Shown here piece by piece: positions 21,772 to 31,663 of a DNA stretch of 64,000 nucleotides. A program made the position numbers and the translations under genes. Source of the DNA: Microvirga splendida. Lineage in GTDB: Bacteria; Pseudomonadota; Alphaproteobacteria; Rhizobiales; Beijerinckiaceae. The stretch lies in contig NZ_JAELXT010000010.1 of the NCBI RefSeq assembly GCF_016427565.1, positions 1-64,000 on the forward strand. The letters are read 5' to 3'. The first letter of the stretch is position 1. Each line of letters begins with the position of its first letter. Below the pieces are notes generated by a model. It was not told where the DNA came from. It did no database searches and saw nothing but the letters and a program-made list of their open reading frames with translations.

Positions 21772-22764
21772 ATGGAGGCAGCCATCCCCGCGCGTCCGAT
21801 TCTCTCGTCGATCCAGGAGCCGGCGGCTGCGCGCCGGGGGCCGCCAATTGCGCGGCTGGACGGGGTTCATGTCGGGCTGGGAGAGCGCAAGGTTCTGCAG
21901 GGGCTGAGCCTGTCCCTATACCAGGGCGAAATCTTCGCCCTGCTCGGGCGCAACGGGACGGGCAAGACGACCCTGATGCGCCTCCTGACGGGTCAGCTCA
22001 GGCCATCATCCGGCGACGTGCGGGTCTTCGGGGGCGATCCCGCCAGGGATGCCGCGCCGCGGCGGATGACGGGCCTGGTTCCGCAGGATATCGCCCTCTA
22101 TCCCCGCCTGACGGTTCGGGAGAACCTGGAGGTCATGGCCGGAATGGCGGGGCTGCCGAGGCGCGAGATTCCATCGCGTGTCGCCGAGGCCATGGTCCTG
22201 GTGCAGGTGGAGGACCGGCAGCGGGACCTGATCGACCATCTCTCCGGCGGGTACAAGCGCCGGGCCAATATCGCCGCGGCCCTGCTGACGCGGCCCCGGC
22301 TTCTGCTTCTGGACGAGCCGACGGCGGGCGTCGACGTGGACGCCCGGCTGGCGCTGCACCGGACCTTGAGGCGTCTGCGGGAGGAGGGCACGTCGGTCCT
22401 GCTCACGACCCATGATCTCGACGAGGCCAGGGGCCTGGCGGACCGGATCGGCATTCTGGCATGCGGCCGGATGGCCGAGGAGGGGCCCGTCGGCGACATC
22501 CTCCGTCGCATGTTCGGGGACAGGCGTGAGGTCGTGGCGACCCTAAGCCGGGAGCCGGACGATGTCGTGAAGGGCTCCCTCGAGCGACTGGGACTGGCGC
22601 CGACGGCCAACCCGCTCGAATGGACCGCGTGGTCGACGGGCCTGGAGAGCTTCTCATCCTTGCCGGCCGCGCTCCGGCGGTATGGAATCGACCTGCACGA
22701 GATCCGCCTGCGCGAGCCGGGGCTGGAGCATGTGCTGGCCCATGTGGAGGGCGCTGGATCGTGA
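21772..22764 (+). CDS. ABC-2 type exporter, ATP-binding subunit
   Basis: 330 residues. A single ABC domain covers about residues 25-250: Walker A GRNGTGKTT, Q-loop VPQDIALYPRLTV, signature LSGGYKRR, Walker B LLLLDEPTAGVD and H-loop TTHDLDEA. The C-terminal ~80 residues follow the DrrA/NatA pattern. It energises the membrane partner encoded next, with which it shares a GTGA stop/start overlap. The exported substrate (drug, lipid or polysaccharide) is unknown. No clear ribosome site precedes the ATG, so the true start may lie a few codons away. Confidence 0.9.
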   Translation: MEAAIPARPILSSIQEPAAARRGPPIARLDGVHVGLGERKVLQGLSLSLYQGEIFALLGRNGTGKTTLMRLLTGQLRPSSGDVRVFGGDPARDAAPRRMTGLVPQDIALYPRLTVRENLEVMAGMAGLPRREIPSRVAEAMVLVQVEDRQRDLIDHLSGGYKRRANIAAALLTRPRLLLLDEPTAGVDVDARLALHRTLRRLREEGTSVLLTTHDLDEARGLADRIGILACGRMAEEGPVGDILRRMFGDRREVVATLSREPDDVVKGSLERLGLAPTANPLEWTAWSTGLESFSSLPAALRRYGIDLHEIRLREPGLEHVLAHVEGAGS

Positions 22765-23966
22765 TTTTCCCGGCTGCTCGCGTCATGCTCCTGACCCTGC
22801 TCCGGGATCGCGGGGCGCTTGCCATGGCGTTCGTCCTGCCGCCGCTCATCTTCGTGATCTTCGCGGCGATCTTCTCGTCCGCCGGCGGCGACCAGCTCCG
22901 GCTGCATGTGGGCATTGCCGATCTGGCGCGGACGCCCACGACCGCGCAGCTGGTCCAGGTGCTCCGCGAGGAGCCGACCCTCCGCGTCACCTACAGGGAC
23001 GATGCGACGGCGGAGAGCGTGCGCGGCCTGGTCAAGGACGGCGCGGTCGACCTGGGACTCATCCTCAGGAGCGATCTCAACGAACGTGGGGCCGGCGCTC
23101 CCGTCCTCCTCGTCACCCACGAGGCGCGGGCGATTGCCGGCGCCATCATGGCGGGTCACCTGCAGCGGCTGCTGGCCGTCCACATGCCCGACGTCGCCTT
23201 TGCCCAGGTGCTGGCCGATCTGGAGGCCATCGGGGGAATCACGTCCGAGCAGAGAATCTGGATCGACGAGACGTTCAAGGAGAAGGCGGACGAGACGCGG
23301 GACGATCCCCGGATGCGGGATGCGGGGCTGGTCGCCAGCGAATCGGCCCTGCCGCAGACGGCCGGATGGGCCGTGTCGTACTATGCCGGCGCGGTCGCGG
23401 TAATGTTCCTGCTTCTGGCAGCCGTCCAGGGCGCGGTCGGCCTGATCGAGGAGCGGCGTCTCGGAGTCTATGACCGCCTCCTGGCAGGACCCGGCGCCAT
23501 TGCGGCCATCATCCTGGGCAAGTTCCTGTTCCTCGTCGCGCAGGGCACCGTTCAGGCCGGTCTGGTGTTCGCAGCCGCTTACCTTCTCTATGACGTGAAC
23601 TTCATCGCGTCTTTCGGCCCCTGGCTGACGACGACCCTCGCGGTCGCTGCCGCGACATCCGCCCTGGCCTTGGGACTATGTGTCCTCTGCTCCTCGCGCC
23701 AGCAGGCCCAGGTTCTGTCCACCTTCGTGGTGCTCATCCTGTCGGCGGCAGGCGGCAGCATGGTGCCGCGCTTCTTCCTGCCGCCCTGGCTGCAGGAGGC
23801 GGGATGGTGGACGCCGAACGCCTGGTCGATCCAGGCCTACTCGTCGGCCCTCACGCCGGGATCGTCCCTCATGTCCCTGTGGACCGCGTGGGGCATCCTG
23901 ATCGCCATGGCGGCAGGGGCGCTGCTCTTCAGCCTGACGATCTCCCTGCGTCGTCGCTCGGTCTGA
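22761..23966 (+). CDS. ABC-2 type exporter, permease subunit
   Basis: 401 residues starting at a GTG that overlaps the ATPase stop codon (GTGA), a sign of translational coupling. One membrane helix lies near the N terminus (MAFVLPPLIFVIFAAIFSS). A large periplasmic domain of about 170 residues follows, then five or so helices in the C-terminal half (AVAVMFLLLAAVQGAVGL to AMAAGALLFSLTISL). This is the YhhJ/DrrB-like ABC-2 topology. It forms the export channel in the inner membrane. The substrate is unknown. Confidence 0.88.
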   Translation: MIFPAARVMLLTLLRDRGALAMAFVLPPLIFVIFAAIFSSAGGDQLRLHVGIADLARTPTTAQLVQVLREEPTLRVTYRDDATAESVRGLVKDGAVDLGLILRSDLNERGAGAPVLLVTHEARAIAGAIMAGHLQRLLAVHMPDVAFAQVLADLEAIGGITSEQRIWIDETFKEKADETRDDPRMRDAGLVASESALPQTAGWAVSYYAGAVAVMFLLLAAVQGAVGLIEERRLGVYDRLLAGPGAIAAIILGKFLFLVAQGTVQAGLVFAAAYLLYDVNFIASFGPWLTTTLAVAAATSALALGLCVLCSSRQQAQVLSTFVVLILSAAGGSMVPRFFLPPWLQEAGWWTPNAWSIQAYSSALTPGSSLMSLWTAWGILIAMAAGALLFSLTISLRRRSV

Positions 23967-23991
23967 CCGTATGGACGCTCAGATCCTTCGC

Positions 23992-26427
23992 TCAGGAGGA
24001 TGCATCCTGCGTCTGTCGCCGTTCTGACCCTGAGACGGGATCCTTCCCGCCCGAGCGCTCTTCGGCATCGCGTTCGAGCTGCGCCATCAGGCTGTCGGCC
24101 ATCTCCTGAAGCCGGACCCGGTCCGCATCCGAGAACTCGCGCGGCTGCATGTCGATGACGCACAGGGAGCCCAGGGCCAGTCCCGACGAGGTGCGCAAGG
24201 GGGCTCCGGCGTAGAAGCGAATGCCCTTTTCGAGCACGAGCGGATTGTTCGTGAAGCGGGGATCCTTGGTCACATCCTCGGACACGATCACCTCGTCGGT
24301 GGCCACCACATGGCCGCAGACCGATTCCTCCCGTGGAACCTGCCGGCTTGCATCGAGGTCGGGCGGCAGGCCCTGCGCACCCGGCATGAGCTGCTGCTCG
24401 TCCGTAATCATCGACACGAGGGCGATCGGGGCCCCGAACGCCTCGGCGACCCGTTTTGCGATCGCGTCGAAAGAGTGACGGCGTCCACCGGCAAGCCCCA
24501 GCTGGTGCAGAACGGCCAGCCGCTCATGCTCGTCGTCGATGGTCGCCGTCAGCGCGCTCCCATCGGAGGCGGTCTGCTGCTGTGCGCGCCACGCATTGAC
24601 TTGGTCGACGCAGAGTTCGAGCGACAGGATGGCGGCATCGGTGGACATCTGCCGGGCCATATCCTCCGTGTGGGTCCCCTGGGGTGGAGCGTTCCAGCAG
24701 CAGACGACCAGCTTGACGTGAGGCGCCCGCCGCCGGAGGCGTCGGCAGATATAACGGGCGAAGACCTGCGGCTGGGGGTGCAGATAGGACAGGCAGACGA
24801 CCTCGACTCCCGTCAGGTCGAGCTGCGCCAGAGCGCCCTCGCTGACCGCAATCGGCGGCAGGACCCGGGCTCCCGTTCCGGATTCCTCCAGCACCTGGGC
24901 GAGCATCTCGGCCGCAGCCCGATCCAGCTCTGTCCGGCCCGCGATGCACAGAACGGGCTTGTTCGGAGCGGGGGTGGAGGGTTGGTCCTTGTCGGCCTCA
25001 TCGGAGGACGTTTTGTCCCTGATGTGGTCTTCGATTTCCCTGACCACGCAGGTGGCGGTGGTCGCCACCAGGCGCCTGTAATTGGTGTCGGTCGTGCTGC
25101 GCTGCCGGTCGTTCTCGGCCAGGCGAAGGGCCGGGATGGCGACTTGGTCGTAGAACTGGCGTGAGGAATGCTCGTCCACGTAATCCTCGGCGATCTCGAC
25201 GGCTTCCTCGAGATTGCCGGCCAGCAGGCGTTGGTAGAGGCGCTCCTCGGGGGCGAGGACAGGATCGCTGCCGAGGAGGACGCCGAGAAATTCCAGCTGC
25301 GGCACGTAGCGGCCGATCACCACGAGACAGACGGTGAGGGGTGTCGCAAGAAAGAGTCCGACCGGCCCCCAGAGGGTGGTCCAGAAGATCGCCGCCATGA
25401 TGATGGCGAGCGAGGACAGGCCGGTGCTGGAGCCGTAGAGCCAGGGCTCGATGACGTTGTTGCTGATGAGTTCGGCGAGGAGAAACAGCCCCACGACCCA
25501 CAGCAGCATCGACCAGCCCGGATCGACCGCGACGGCGAGCGCGATGGGAAAGGTCGCGGCGAGGAAAGGACCTAGATAGGGGATGAAACGCAGCACCGCC
25601 GCGAGCAGGCCCCACAGCACCGCATTGGGCACGCCGATGAAGTAGAGCGCGATTCCTATGGGTATTCCGTAGGTCAGGTTGACGATGAGCTGCATCAGCA
25701 GGTAGCGGCTGACCCGTGCGGCGGCATCGTTGAGCGCCTGCGTGCTCTTCTGGAGATCGCCGGCGCCGGCGAGCTTGATGAAGCGGTCGCGCAGATCCTC
25801 CTGCTCGAGCAGGATGAAGATGACGAAGATGATCACCAGACCGGCGGTGGCCAGCGGGGCGAGGAGCGGACCGGCAATCGTCTGAATGATTTCGAGCGGC
25901 TGCGATTCCGGGCGCTCGAGCCGGACCGTGATGGGCTCCTGCGGGGCAGGGGGAGCGCCAAGAGCGCTGCCGGCCTGCTCGGCCGCCTTCTCGGCATCCT
26001 TCTCCGCCCCCGAGATTTCCTTGCTCAGGTCTTCGATGGTGGTCGTGACCTTGTCGACGACCCCGCCTCCGGTGGCGGAGGATTGCAGGGCGCGGATCTT
26101 CTCCGTGATCGTGGTCTGATAGCTCGGAAGGTTGTTGGCAAGCTGCACGAGCTGGCTCCCAACCACGTAGGTGATCCCTCCGATGAGAACGAAGGCCAGA
26201 GTCACGGCGATCAGCGAGGCGGCGATCCGCGGGAGCCTCAGCCGCCGGAGCCAGTTGACGAGGGGCGTCAGCGCGAAGCTGAGGAGAATGCCGACGGCAA
26301 ACGGGATGAAGATGTCACGGCCGAAATACAGGCCTCCGATGGCCAGGACGATTCCGCCCGCCGTAAAGAGCGACGATCCTGCAGGCGGTGGAGCCGGCTG
26401 AGCGGGAGGAAGCGCCGGATCGACCAT
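23992..26427 (-). CDS. AI-2E/PerM-type membrane protein fused to an alpha/beta domain and a GAF domain
   Basis: 811 residues in three parts. Residues 15-385 are an AI-2E-family permease with about eight helices, including the hallmark PYLGPFLAATFPIALA and NVIEPWLYGSSTGLS. Residues 490-610 look like a Rossmann/B12-binding-like alpha/beta domain (KPVLCIAGRTELDRAAAEML, then VVCLSYL). Residues 634-785 are a GAF domain ending RFYAGAPLRTSSGLALGSLCVID, the type found in bacterial redox or small-molecule sensors. The permease family includes TqsA and Na+/H+ antiporters, so AI-2 export must not be assumed. The GAF part suggests ligand- or redox-gated transport. It is convergent with the ABC exporter genes. 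Confidence 0.87.
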   Translation of the reverse strand: MVDPALPPAQPAPPPAGSSLFTAGGIVLAIGGLYFGRDIFIPFAVGILLSFALTPLVNWLRRLRLPRIAASLIAVTLAFVLIGGITYVVGSQLVQLANNLPSYQTTITEKIRALQSSATGGGVVDKVTTTIEDLSKEISGAEKDAEKAAEQAGSALGAPPAPQEPITVRLERPESQPLEIIQTIAGPLLAPLATAGLVIIFVIFILLEQEDLRDRFIKLAGAGDLQKSTQALNDAAARVSRYLLMQLIVNLTYGIPIGIALYFIGVPNAVLWGLLAAVLRFIPYLGPFLAATFPIALAVAVDPGWSMLLWVVGLFLLAELISNNVIEPWLYGSSTGLSSLAIIMAAIFWTTLWGPVGLFLATPLTVCLVVIGRYVPQLEFLGVLLGSDPVLAPEERLYQRLLAGNLEEAVEIAEDYVDEHSSRQFYDQVAIPALRLAENDRQRSTTDTNYRRLVATTATCVVREIEDHIRDKTSSDEADKDQPSTPAPNKPVLCIAGRTELDRAAAEMLAQVLEESGTGARVLPPIAVSEGALAQLDLTGVEVVCLSYLHPQPQVFARYICRRLRRRAPHVKLVVCCWNAPPQGTHTEDMARQMSTDAAILSLELCVDQVNAWRAQQQTASDGSALTATIDDEHERLAVLHQLGLAGGRRHSFDAIAKRVAEAFGAPIALVSMITDEQQLMPGAQGLPPDLDASRQVPREESVCGHVVATDEVIVSEDVTKDPRFTNNPLVLEKGIRFYAGAPLRTSSGLALGSLCVIDMQPREFSDADRVRLQEMADSLMAQLERDAEERSGGKDPVSGSERRQTQDASS

Positions 26428-26523
26428 GCACGGGTACTTTCCAGTTGAGCTGTCCTGCAGACAACTCAGCAGCCCCGGGTTGGATCCGGCACGCTCAAGC
26501 CGAGCGGCCTAGGCTGCGCCGGC

Positions 26524-27495
26524 TCAAGCGCCCCTGGAAGCCTGACGCCACCCGTCGAGATCGTCCAAGGACAGGTTGGAGCCGCACAGCACGAGGCCGA
26601 TCACGCTGTCGTCGGGCAGGGACGGGACGACGGTCTCGGCCGCCGTCAGCACGCAGGCGGCCGCGGGTTCGCAGAGGAGCTTTTCCTTTTGCAGGATCCA
26701 GCTCACGTCTGCGATGACCGGCTCATCCTCGACGAGAAGGATCTCCTTCAGGAACAGCTTGGCGCCCGCGACCGTCCTGTGGGTGGCGAACGGCGCGCCG
26801 AGGGTCCGGGCAATCGAGGTCGGGCGGATCGTCACCGGCTCGCCGACCTTGAGCGCTTCCGTCATGGTCGGGGCTCCGACCGTCTCGACGCCGTAGACCG
26901 TGAGCGAGGGCTTTCTCGCCTTGAGAGCCGCCGCGACCCCGGACATGAAGCCGCCGCCGCCGATGGAGACGAAGACGTGGGTCAGGTCCGGGACGTCGTC
27001 GAGGAATTCGAGCCCGAGGGTGCCGTGGCCCGCGATGATGGCCGGATCGTCGTAAGGATGGACGAACAGCCGCCCCTGGCGCTGATAATCCTCCGCCTTG
27101 GCGAAGGCCTCGGCGGCATCGTCGCAGAGCTCGATGCGGGCACCATACTTCGTGGCGAGATCGACGTTGAAGCGCGGCGTCACCTTCGGCATCAGCACCA
27201 GCGCATCGAGGCCGAGGGTTCCCGCAACGCGCGCAACCGCGATGGCGTGGTTGCCGCCCGACACCGTCACGAGCCCGCGCCGGCGCTCCTCGTCGCTCAG
27301 GGTCAGCACCTTGTTGAAGACCCCGCGCACCTTGAACGAGCCCGCCAGCTGCAGGGCCTCCATCTTCAGGGCCGTGCGCCGGCCGAGGCGCGCCGAAACC
27401 TCTGGGCTCTCATAGGCGGGCGTGCGCCGGACGCGCCCGGCGACGCGGCTGCGGGCGGCTTCAATGTCGGCAAGCGTGACGTCGAACGTGGTCAT
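26524..27495 (-). CDS. PLP-dependent threonine/serine dehydratase family
   Basis: 323 residues of fold type II. The PLP lysine is in AGSFKVRG, the phosphate loop is SIGGGGFMSG, and the asparagine loop is SGGNHAIAVARVA. The protein lacks the C-terminal ACT domain of biosynthetic IlvA, so it is more like catabolic threonine dehydratase, serine racemase or hydroxyectoine-utilisation EutB-like enzymes. It is expected to deaminate Thr or Ser to a 2-oxo acid in the cytoplasm. The start at 27495 has GGAG upstream; an earlier in-frame codon adds a Ser-rich tail foreign to the family. Confidence 0.85.
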   Translation of the reverse strand: MTTFDVTLADIEAARSRVAGRVRRTPAYESPEVSARLGRRTALKMEALQLAGSFKVRGVFNKVLTLSDEERRRGLVTVSGGNHAIAVARVAGTLGLDALVLMPKVTPRFNVDLATKYGARIELCDDAAEAFAKAEDYQRQGRLFVHPYDDPAIIAGHGTLGLEFLDDVPDLTHVFVSIGGGGFMSGVAAALKARKPSLTVYGVETVGAPTMTEALKVGEPVTIRPTSIARTLGAPFATHRTVAGAKLFLKEILLVEDEPVIADVSWILQKEKLLCEPAAACVLTAAETVVPSLPDDSVIGLVLCGSNLSLDDLDGWRQASRGA

Positions 27496-27661
27496 GGAGT
27501 CTCCGTCGGAGCGGAAGGAGGAAGCGAAAGAAGGGCGGATCATGGTCGCGCGCAGCCTGCCGCGTCAACAGGCACGGCGCCGGTCGGTTGGCGATAAATC
27601 CGGCTTGACCCGTCACGCATTAGGATCGGATGCTCACGCCTGACTTTGGGAGAATTCACAC

Positions 27662-28816
27662 ATGCACTTATCGCCCCGCGAGATGCTCGCGCGTCTGGTT
27701 GCCTTTCCGAGCGTTTCGACGAGCAGCAATCTCGACATCATCCACTTCTGCCGCGACTGGCTGAACAGCCATGGGGTCGAGAGCACCCTCGTCATGAGCC
27801 CCGAGGGCGACAAGGCCAACCTGTACGCCACTATCGGCCCGAAGGTGGAGGGGGGCATCGTGTTCTCCGGTCACACGGACGTCGTACCGGTGGAAGGGCA
27901 GAACTGGACGACGGATCCGTGGACGCTGACCGAGAAGAACGGCCGCCTCTACGGGCGCGGCGCAACCGACATGAAGGGCTTCGATGCGCTCGTGCTGGCG
28001 CTGGTGCCCGAGATGGTGAAATCCCCTCTCAAGCGCCCGGTCCATATCGCCCTGTCCTATGACGAGGAGATCGCCTGCCGGGGAGCGCCTTCCATGGTGG
28101 AGGCCATGGCGCGGTCGATCCCGAAGCCGGCTGCCGTGATCGTGGGCGAGCCAACCCGGCATGCGGTGGTGACGGGCCACAAAGCCTCGGTCCAGCTGCG
28201 CACCCAGGTGACCGGGTACGCGGTGCATTCCAGCCGAATCGACCAGGGCGTGAGCGCGGTGATGAATGCGGCCCGGCTCATCGCCTGGCACGAAGATGTG
28301 ATGGAGGAGAACCGGCGCCGGGCCGATTCATCGAATCCTTTCGAGCCCCCCTATACGACCCTTCATTGCGGCATGATGGCGGGCGGCAACGCGGCCAACG
28401 TGGTGTCCTCCTCCGCCTGGTTCTTCAGCGACATCCGGGCCATCCCGACGGAGAGCCCGCACGAATATCTTGAGCGCTACCAGGCCTATATCCGGGATGT
28501 CGTCGAGCCGCGGATGAAGGCGATCGCACCTGAGACCGGCGTTGCCGTCGAGCTGATCGCCGAGGTGCCTGGGCTCCGGCCCGAGACGGACGGAGAGGCC
28601 GAGCGCCTCATGCGCCGCATCACCGGCGACAACGGCACCCATGTGGTCTCCTACGGCACTGAGGCGGGCATCTTTCAGAAGGTCGGCTGGTCGACGGTGG
28701 TCTGCGGGCCGGGCGACATCGCCCAGGCCCATCAGCCGGACGAGTGGATCGAGATCAGCGAGCTGGAAACGGGCGAGCGTTTGCTGCGGCGCATCATCGG
28801 AGAGCTCTGTGCCTAA
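27662..28816 (+). CDS. argE: Acetylornithine deacetylase
   Basis: 384 residues, M20 metallopeptidase family. Metal-site motifs are visible: SGHTDVVP, GRGATDMKG, SYDEEIACRG and IVGEPT, with the C-terminal AHQPDEWIE His. It would hydrolyse N2-acetylornithine to ornithine and acetate. GGGAGA precedes the ATG. A peptide ABC importer starts 152 bases downstream on the same strand, so the enzyme could also act on imported N-acylated amino acids or peptides. ArgC for the same pathway is coded at 55139. Confidence 0.9.
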   Translation: MHLSPREMLARLVAFPSVSTSSNLDIIHFCRDWLNSHGVESTLVMSPEGDKANLYATIGPKVEGGIVFSGHTDVVPVEGQNWTTDPWTLTEKNGRLYGRGATDMKGFDALVLALVPEMVKSPLKRPVHIALSYDEEIACRGAPSMVEAMARSIPKPAAVIVGEPTRHAVVTGHKASVQLRTQVTGYAVHSSRIDQGVSAVMNAARLIAWHEDVMEENRRRADSSNPFEPPYTTLHCGMMAGGNAANVVSSSAWFFSDIRAIPTESPHEYLERYQAYIRDVVEPRMKAIAPETGVAVELIAEVPGLRPETDGEAERLMRRITGDNGTHVVSYGTEAGIFQKVGWSTVVCGPGDIAQAHQPDEWIEISELETGERLLRRIIGELCA

Positions 28817-28968
28817 ATGCTGAGCAGAGAGGTGGAAGACAGGACTAGACCGCCGGCCACTTTCCTGCCTAACTTCATGCCCGACGGAAGGAACGCGGCC
28901 TAAGCCGGACTTCCGACAAGAAGAACACCGCGCAAAGACGCGGGGCTTCCAGAGGAGAAAGAGACACG

Positions 28969-30567
28969 ATGACCAGACGTTCGAAATTCCTTGCCGCTAC
29001 GGTTGCTGTGCTGATGACCGGCGCTGCCCTGCCGGCCATGGCCGTGACCCTGCGCTATGCCAACCAGGGCGACCTGAAGTCGCTCGACCCCTATACCCTC
29101 AACGAGACCACCACCATCGCGCATCACGGCCACGTCTACGAGGGCCTGACCAAGCGCGATAAGGATCTTTCCATCATCCCGGGTCTCGCCGAGCGCTGGG
29201 AGATCAGCGAGGACGGCCTCACCTGGCGTCTGTTCCTGCGCAAGAACGTGAAGTTCCACAACGGCAATCCGTTCAACGCCGATGACGTGATCTTCTCGGC
29301 CAACCGCGTGCGCGCCCAGGGTTCGAACTTCCAGACCCGCGTTCCGAGCGGCTCCGAATGGGTGAAGGTGGACGACCACACCGTCGACGTGAAGCTGAAG
29401 TCGCCGAACCCGATCATGAATGCCCAGTGGGATACCTGGTACATCATGGACAAGGAATGGTCGGAGGCGAACAACAGCGCCCAGCCGACTCCGGCCGCCG
29501 CTACCACGCCGAGCTTTGCTTCGTTGAACGCCAACGGCACCGGTCCGTTCAAGATCGAGAGCCACCAGCCCGGCGTGAAGACCGTCTTCAAGGCGAACAA
29601 GGATTGGTGGGGCAAGGCCGAACATAACCTCGACGAAATCGTCTTCACCCCGATTGCCTCCGACGCCACCCGCGTGGCCGCGCTTCTCTCGGGCGAAGTG
29701 GACGTGATCGAGCCGGTTCCGCTGCAGGACGTCCAGCGCGTCAACAGCAGCGCCAACGCGAAGGTAAAGGCGGGCCCCGAGCTGCGCACCATCTTCCTGG
29801 GCTTCGACCAGACCCGCGACGAGCTTCTGTTCTCCAACGTGAAGGGCAAGAACCCCTTCAAGGACAAGCGCGTGCGCGAAGCCTTCTACAAGGCCATCGA
29901 CATCGAAACCATCAAGTCCCGCGTCATGCGCGGCATGGCGACGCCTTCGGCCCTGATGATCGCGCCGCAGCTCTTCGCGCATTCGAAGGATTTCGAGCGT
30001 CCGAAATATGATCTCGAAGGGGCGAAGAAGCTGCTTGCCGAGGCCGGCTACCCGAACGGCTTCGAGGTCGGCATGGACTGCCCGAACGACCGCTACGTCA
30101 ATGACGAGGCGATCTGTCAGGCCGTCGTCGGCATGCTGGCTCGCGCCGGCATCAAGGTGAACCTTATGGCTCAGCCCAAGGCGCAGTACTTCGCCAAGGT
30201 GCTGAAGTCCGGCAACTACAACACCTCGTTCTACCTGCTGGGCTGGACGCCGGGCACCTTCGACAGCCACAACGTGCTGTTCGACATCCAGGGCTGCCGC
30301 AACGATCCGAACTCCTCGCGCGGTGAATCGAACCTCGGCAATTACTGCAACAAGCAGCACGACGAGCTGACCGACAAGATCCTGGTCGAGAGCAACAAGG
30401 AAAAGCGCGACCAGATGATCAAGGAGGCGTTCAAGATCTCGACCGACGAGTACGGCTATATTCCGCTGCACCAGCAGGCTCTGGCCTGGGGCGTCTCGAA
30501 CAAGGTCGACCTGACCCAGCGCGCCGACAACCAGGTGCTGCTCTACTGGGCCCAGAAGAAGGAATAG
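28969..30567 (+). CDS. Peptide ABC transporter substrate-binding protein (family 5)
   Basis: 532 residues with a signal peptide cleaved near ALPAMA (residue 24) and the SBP_bac_5 fold: LRYANQGDLKSLDPYTLNE, GLAERWEISEDGLTWRLFLRKNVKFHNGNPFNADDV, and GAKKLLAEAGYPNGFE in the C-terminal lobe. It would capture di- or oligopeptides (or another family 5 ligand such as heme or nickel complexes) in the periplasm. GAGGAG precedes the start. It is the first gene of a six-gene operon; the mRNA stem-loop after it probably keeps its dose above that of the permeases. Confidence 0.93.
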   Translation: MTRRSKFLAATVAVLMTGAALPAMAVTLRYANQGDLKSLDPYTLNETTTIAHHGHVYEGLTKRDKDLSIIPGLAERWEISEDGLTWRLFLRKNVKFHNGNPFNADDVIFSANRVRAQGSNFQTRVPSGSEWVKVDDHTVDVKLKSPNPIMNAQWDTWYIMDKEWSEANNSAQPTPAAATTPSFASLNANGTGPFKIESHQPGVKTVFKANKDWWGKAEHNLDEIVFTPIASDATRVAALLSGEVDVIEPVPLQDVQRVNSSANAKVKAGPELRTIFLGFDQTRDELLFSNVKGKNPFKDKRVREAFYKAIDIETIKSRVMRGMATPSALMIAPQLFAHSKDFERPKYDLEGAKKLLAEAGYPNGFEVGMDCPNDRYVNDEAICQAVVGMLARAGIKVNLMAQPKAQYFAKVLKSGNYNTSFYLLGWTPGTFDSHNVLFDIQGCRNDPNSSRGESNLGNYCNKQHDELTDKILVESNKEKRDQMIKEAFKISTDEYGYIPLHQQALAWGVSNKVDLTQRADNQVLLYWAQKKE

Positions 30568-30584
30568 TCAGCGCCTGATCGCAT

Positions 30585-30610
30585 GTCCCGGGCAGCTTGC
30601 TGCCCGGGAC
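30585..30610 (+). promoter_or_regulatory. Stem-loop between binding-protein and permease genes
   Basis: An 11-bp perfect stem GTCCCGGGCAG/CTGCCCGGGAC with a 4-base loop starts 17 bases after the stop codon. No T run follows. Such hairpins usually stabilise the upstream message or cause partial termination. Confidence 0.75.
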
Positions 30611-30672
30611 AATTCATTCGAAGGCTCCGGACGGCCAGGCTCGCCCGGGGCGCAGCGATCAAGAGATTGTGC

Positions 30673-31653
30673 ATGTTTGCTTTTATCATCCGGCGTGCCC
30701 TCCAGGCCATCGGCGTTCTTCTGGCCGTCGGCATCATTTCGTTCGCCATGTTCCGCTTTGCCGGCGATCCGGTGAACCAGATCGTCTCCCTCGATACCCC
30801 GGCTGCGGAGCGCGAGCAGGTTCGCCGCTCGCTTGGTCTGGACGACCCGGTCCCCGTTCAGTTTGCCCGCTATCTCGTGAGTGCCGCTCAAGGCGAGTTC
30901 GGCGTGTCCTACCAGTTCCGGCAGCCCGTCTCGGATCTCCTGGCCGAAAGAATGCCCGCAACCCTGGAGCTGGCTTTCTGCGCGACGCTCTTCGCCATCG
31001 GGTTCGGGGTGCTGATGGGGGTCTATTCGGGCCTGAAGCGGGACAGCTTCCTGGCCAAGGTGTTCCAGACGGTGTCGCTGATCGGCATCTCGCTTCCCAC
31101 CTTCCTGATCGGCATCCTGCTCATTTATCTCTTCTCCGTCATCCTCGGCTGGCTGCCGTCCTTCGGGCGGGGCGACACTGTGCGGATCGGCTGGTGGTCG
31201 ACGGGATTCCTCACGACCTCCGGGCTCAAGGCGCTGATCATGCCATCGATCACCCTGGGCCTGTTCCAGATGACCCTGATCATGCGCATCGTCCGGGCCG
31301 AGATGCTTGAGGTGCTGCGCACGGACTACATCAAGTTCGCGCGGGCGAGGGGGCTCACCACCCGGGCCATTCATTTCGGCCATGCGCTCAAGAACACCCT
31401 GGTGCCGGTGATCACCATCGTGGGCCTGCAGTTCGGCTCCGTCATCGCCTTCGCGATCATCACGGAAACCGTGTTCCAGTGGCCCGGCATGGGTCTCCTG
31501 TTCGTCCAGGCGGTGCAGAACGTCGATATTCCGATCATGGCGGCCTACCTGATGCTGGTGGCGCTGATCTTCGTGCTCATCAACCTCGCTGTCGACATCC
31601 TCTATACGATCGTCGATCCCCGCCTGAGAACGTCCATCCGGCAGCCGGCCTGA
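30673..31653 (+). CDS. Peptide ABC transporter permease (DppB-like)
   Basis: 326 residues and about six membrane helices. It opens FIIRRALQAIGVLLAVGIISF, the DppB/OppB start, and has the EAA loop RAEMLEVLRTDYIKFARARG that docks to the ATPases, then TETVFQWPGMGLL. It pairs with the next permease to form the inner-membrane channel. The ATG at 30673 fits the family start; the ribosome site AAGAGA is modest. Confidence 0.93.
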   Translation: MFAFIIRRALQAIGVLLAVGIISFAMFRFAGDPVNQIVSLDTPAAEREQVRRSLGLDDPVPVQFARYLVSAAQGEFGVSYQFRQPVSDLLAERMPATLELAFCATLFAIGFGVLMGVYSGLKRDSFLAKVFQTVSLIGISLPTFLIGILLIYLFSVILGWLPSFGRGDTVRIGWWSTGFLTTSGLKALIMPSITLGLFQMTLIMRIVRAEMLEVLRTDYIKFARARGLTTRAIHFGHALKNTLVPVITIVGLQFGSVIAFAIITETVFQWPGMGLLFVQAVQNVDIPIMAAYLMLVALIFVLINLAVDILYTIVDPRLRTSIRQPA

Positions 31654-31663
31654 GGAGGGCACC

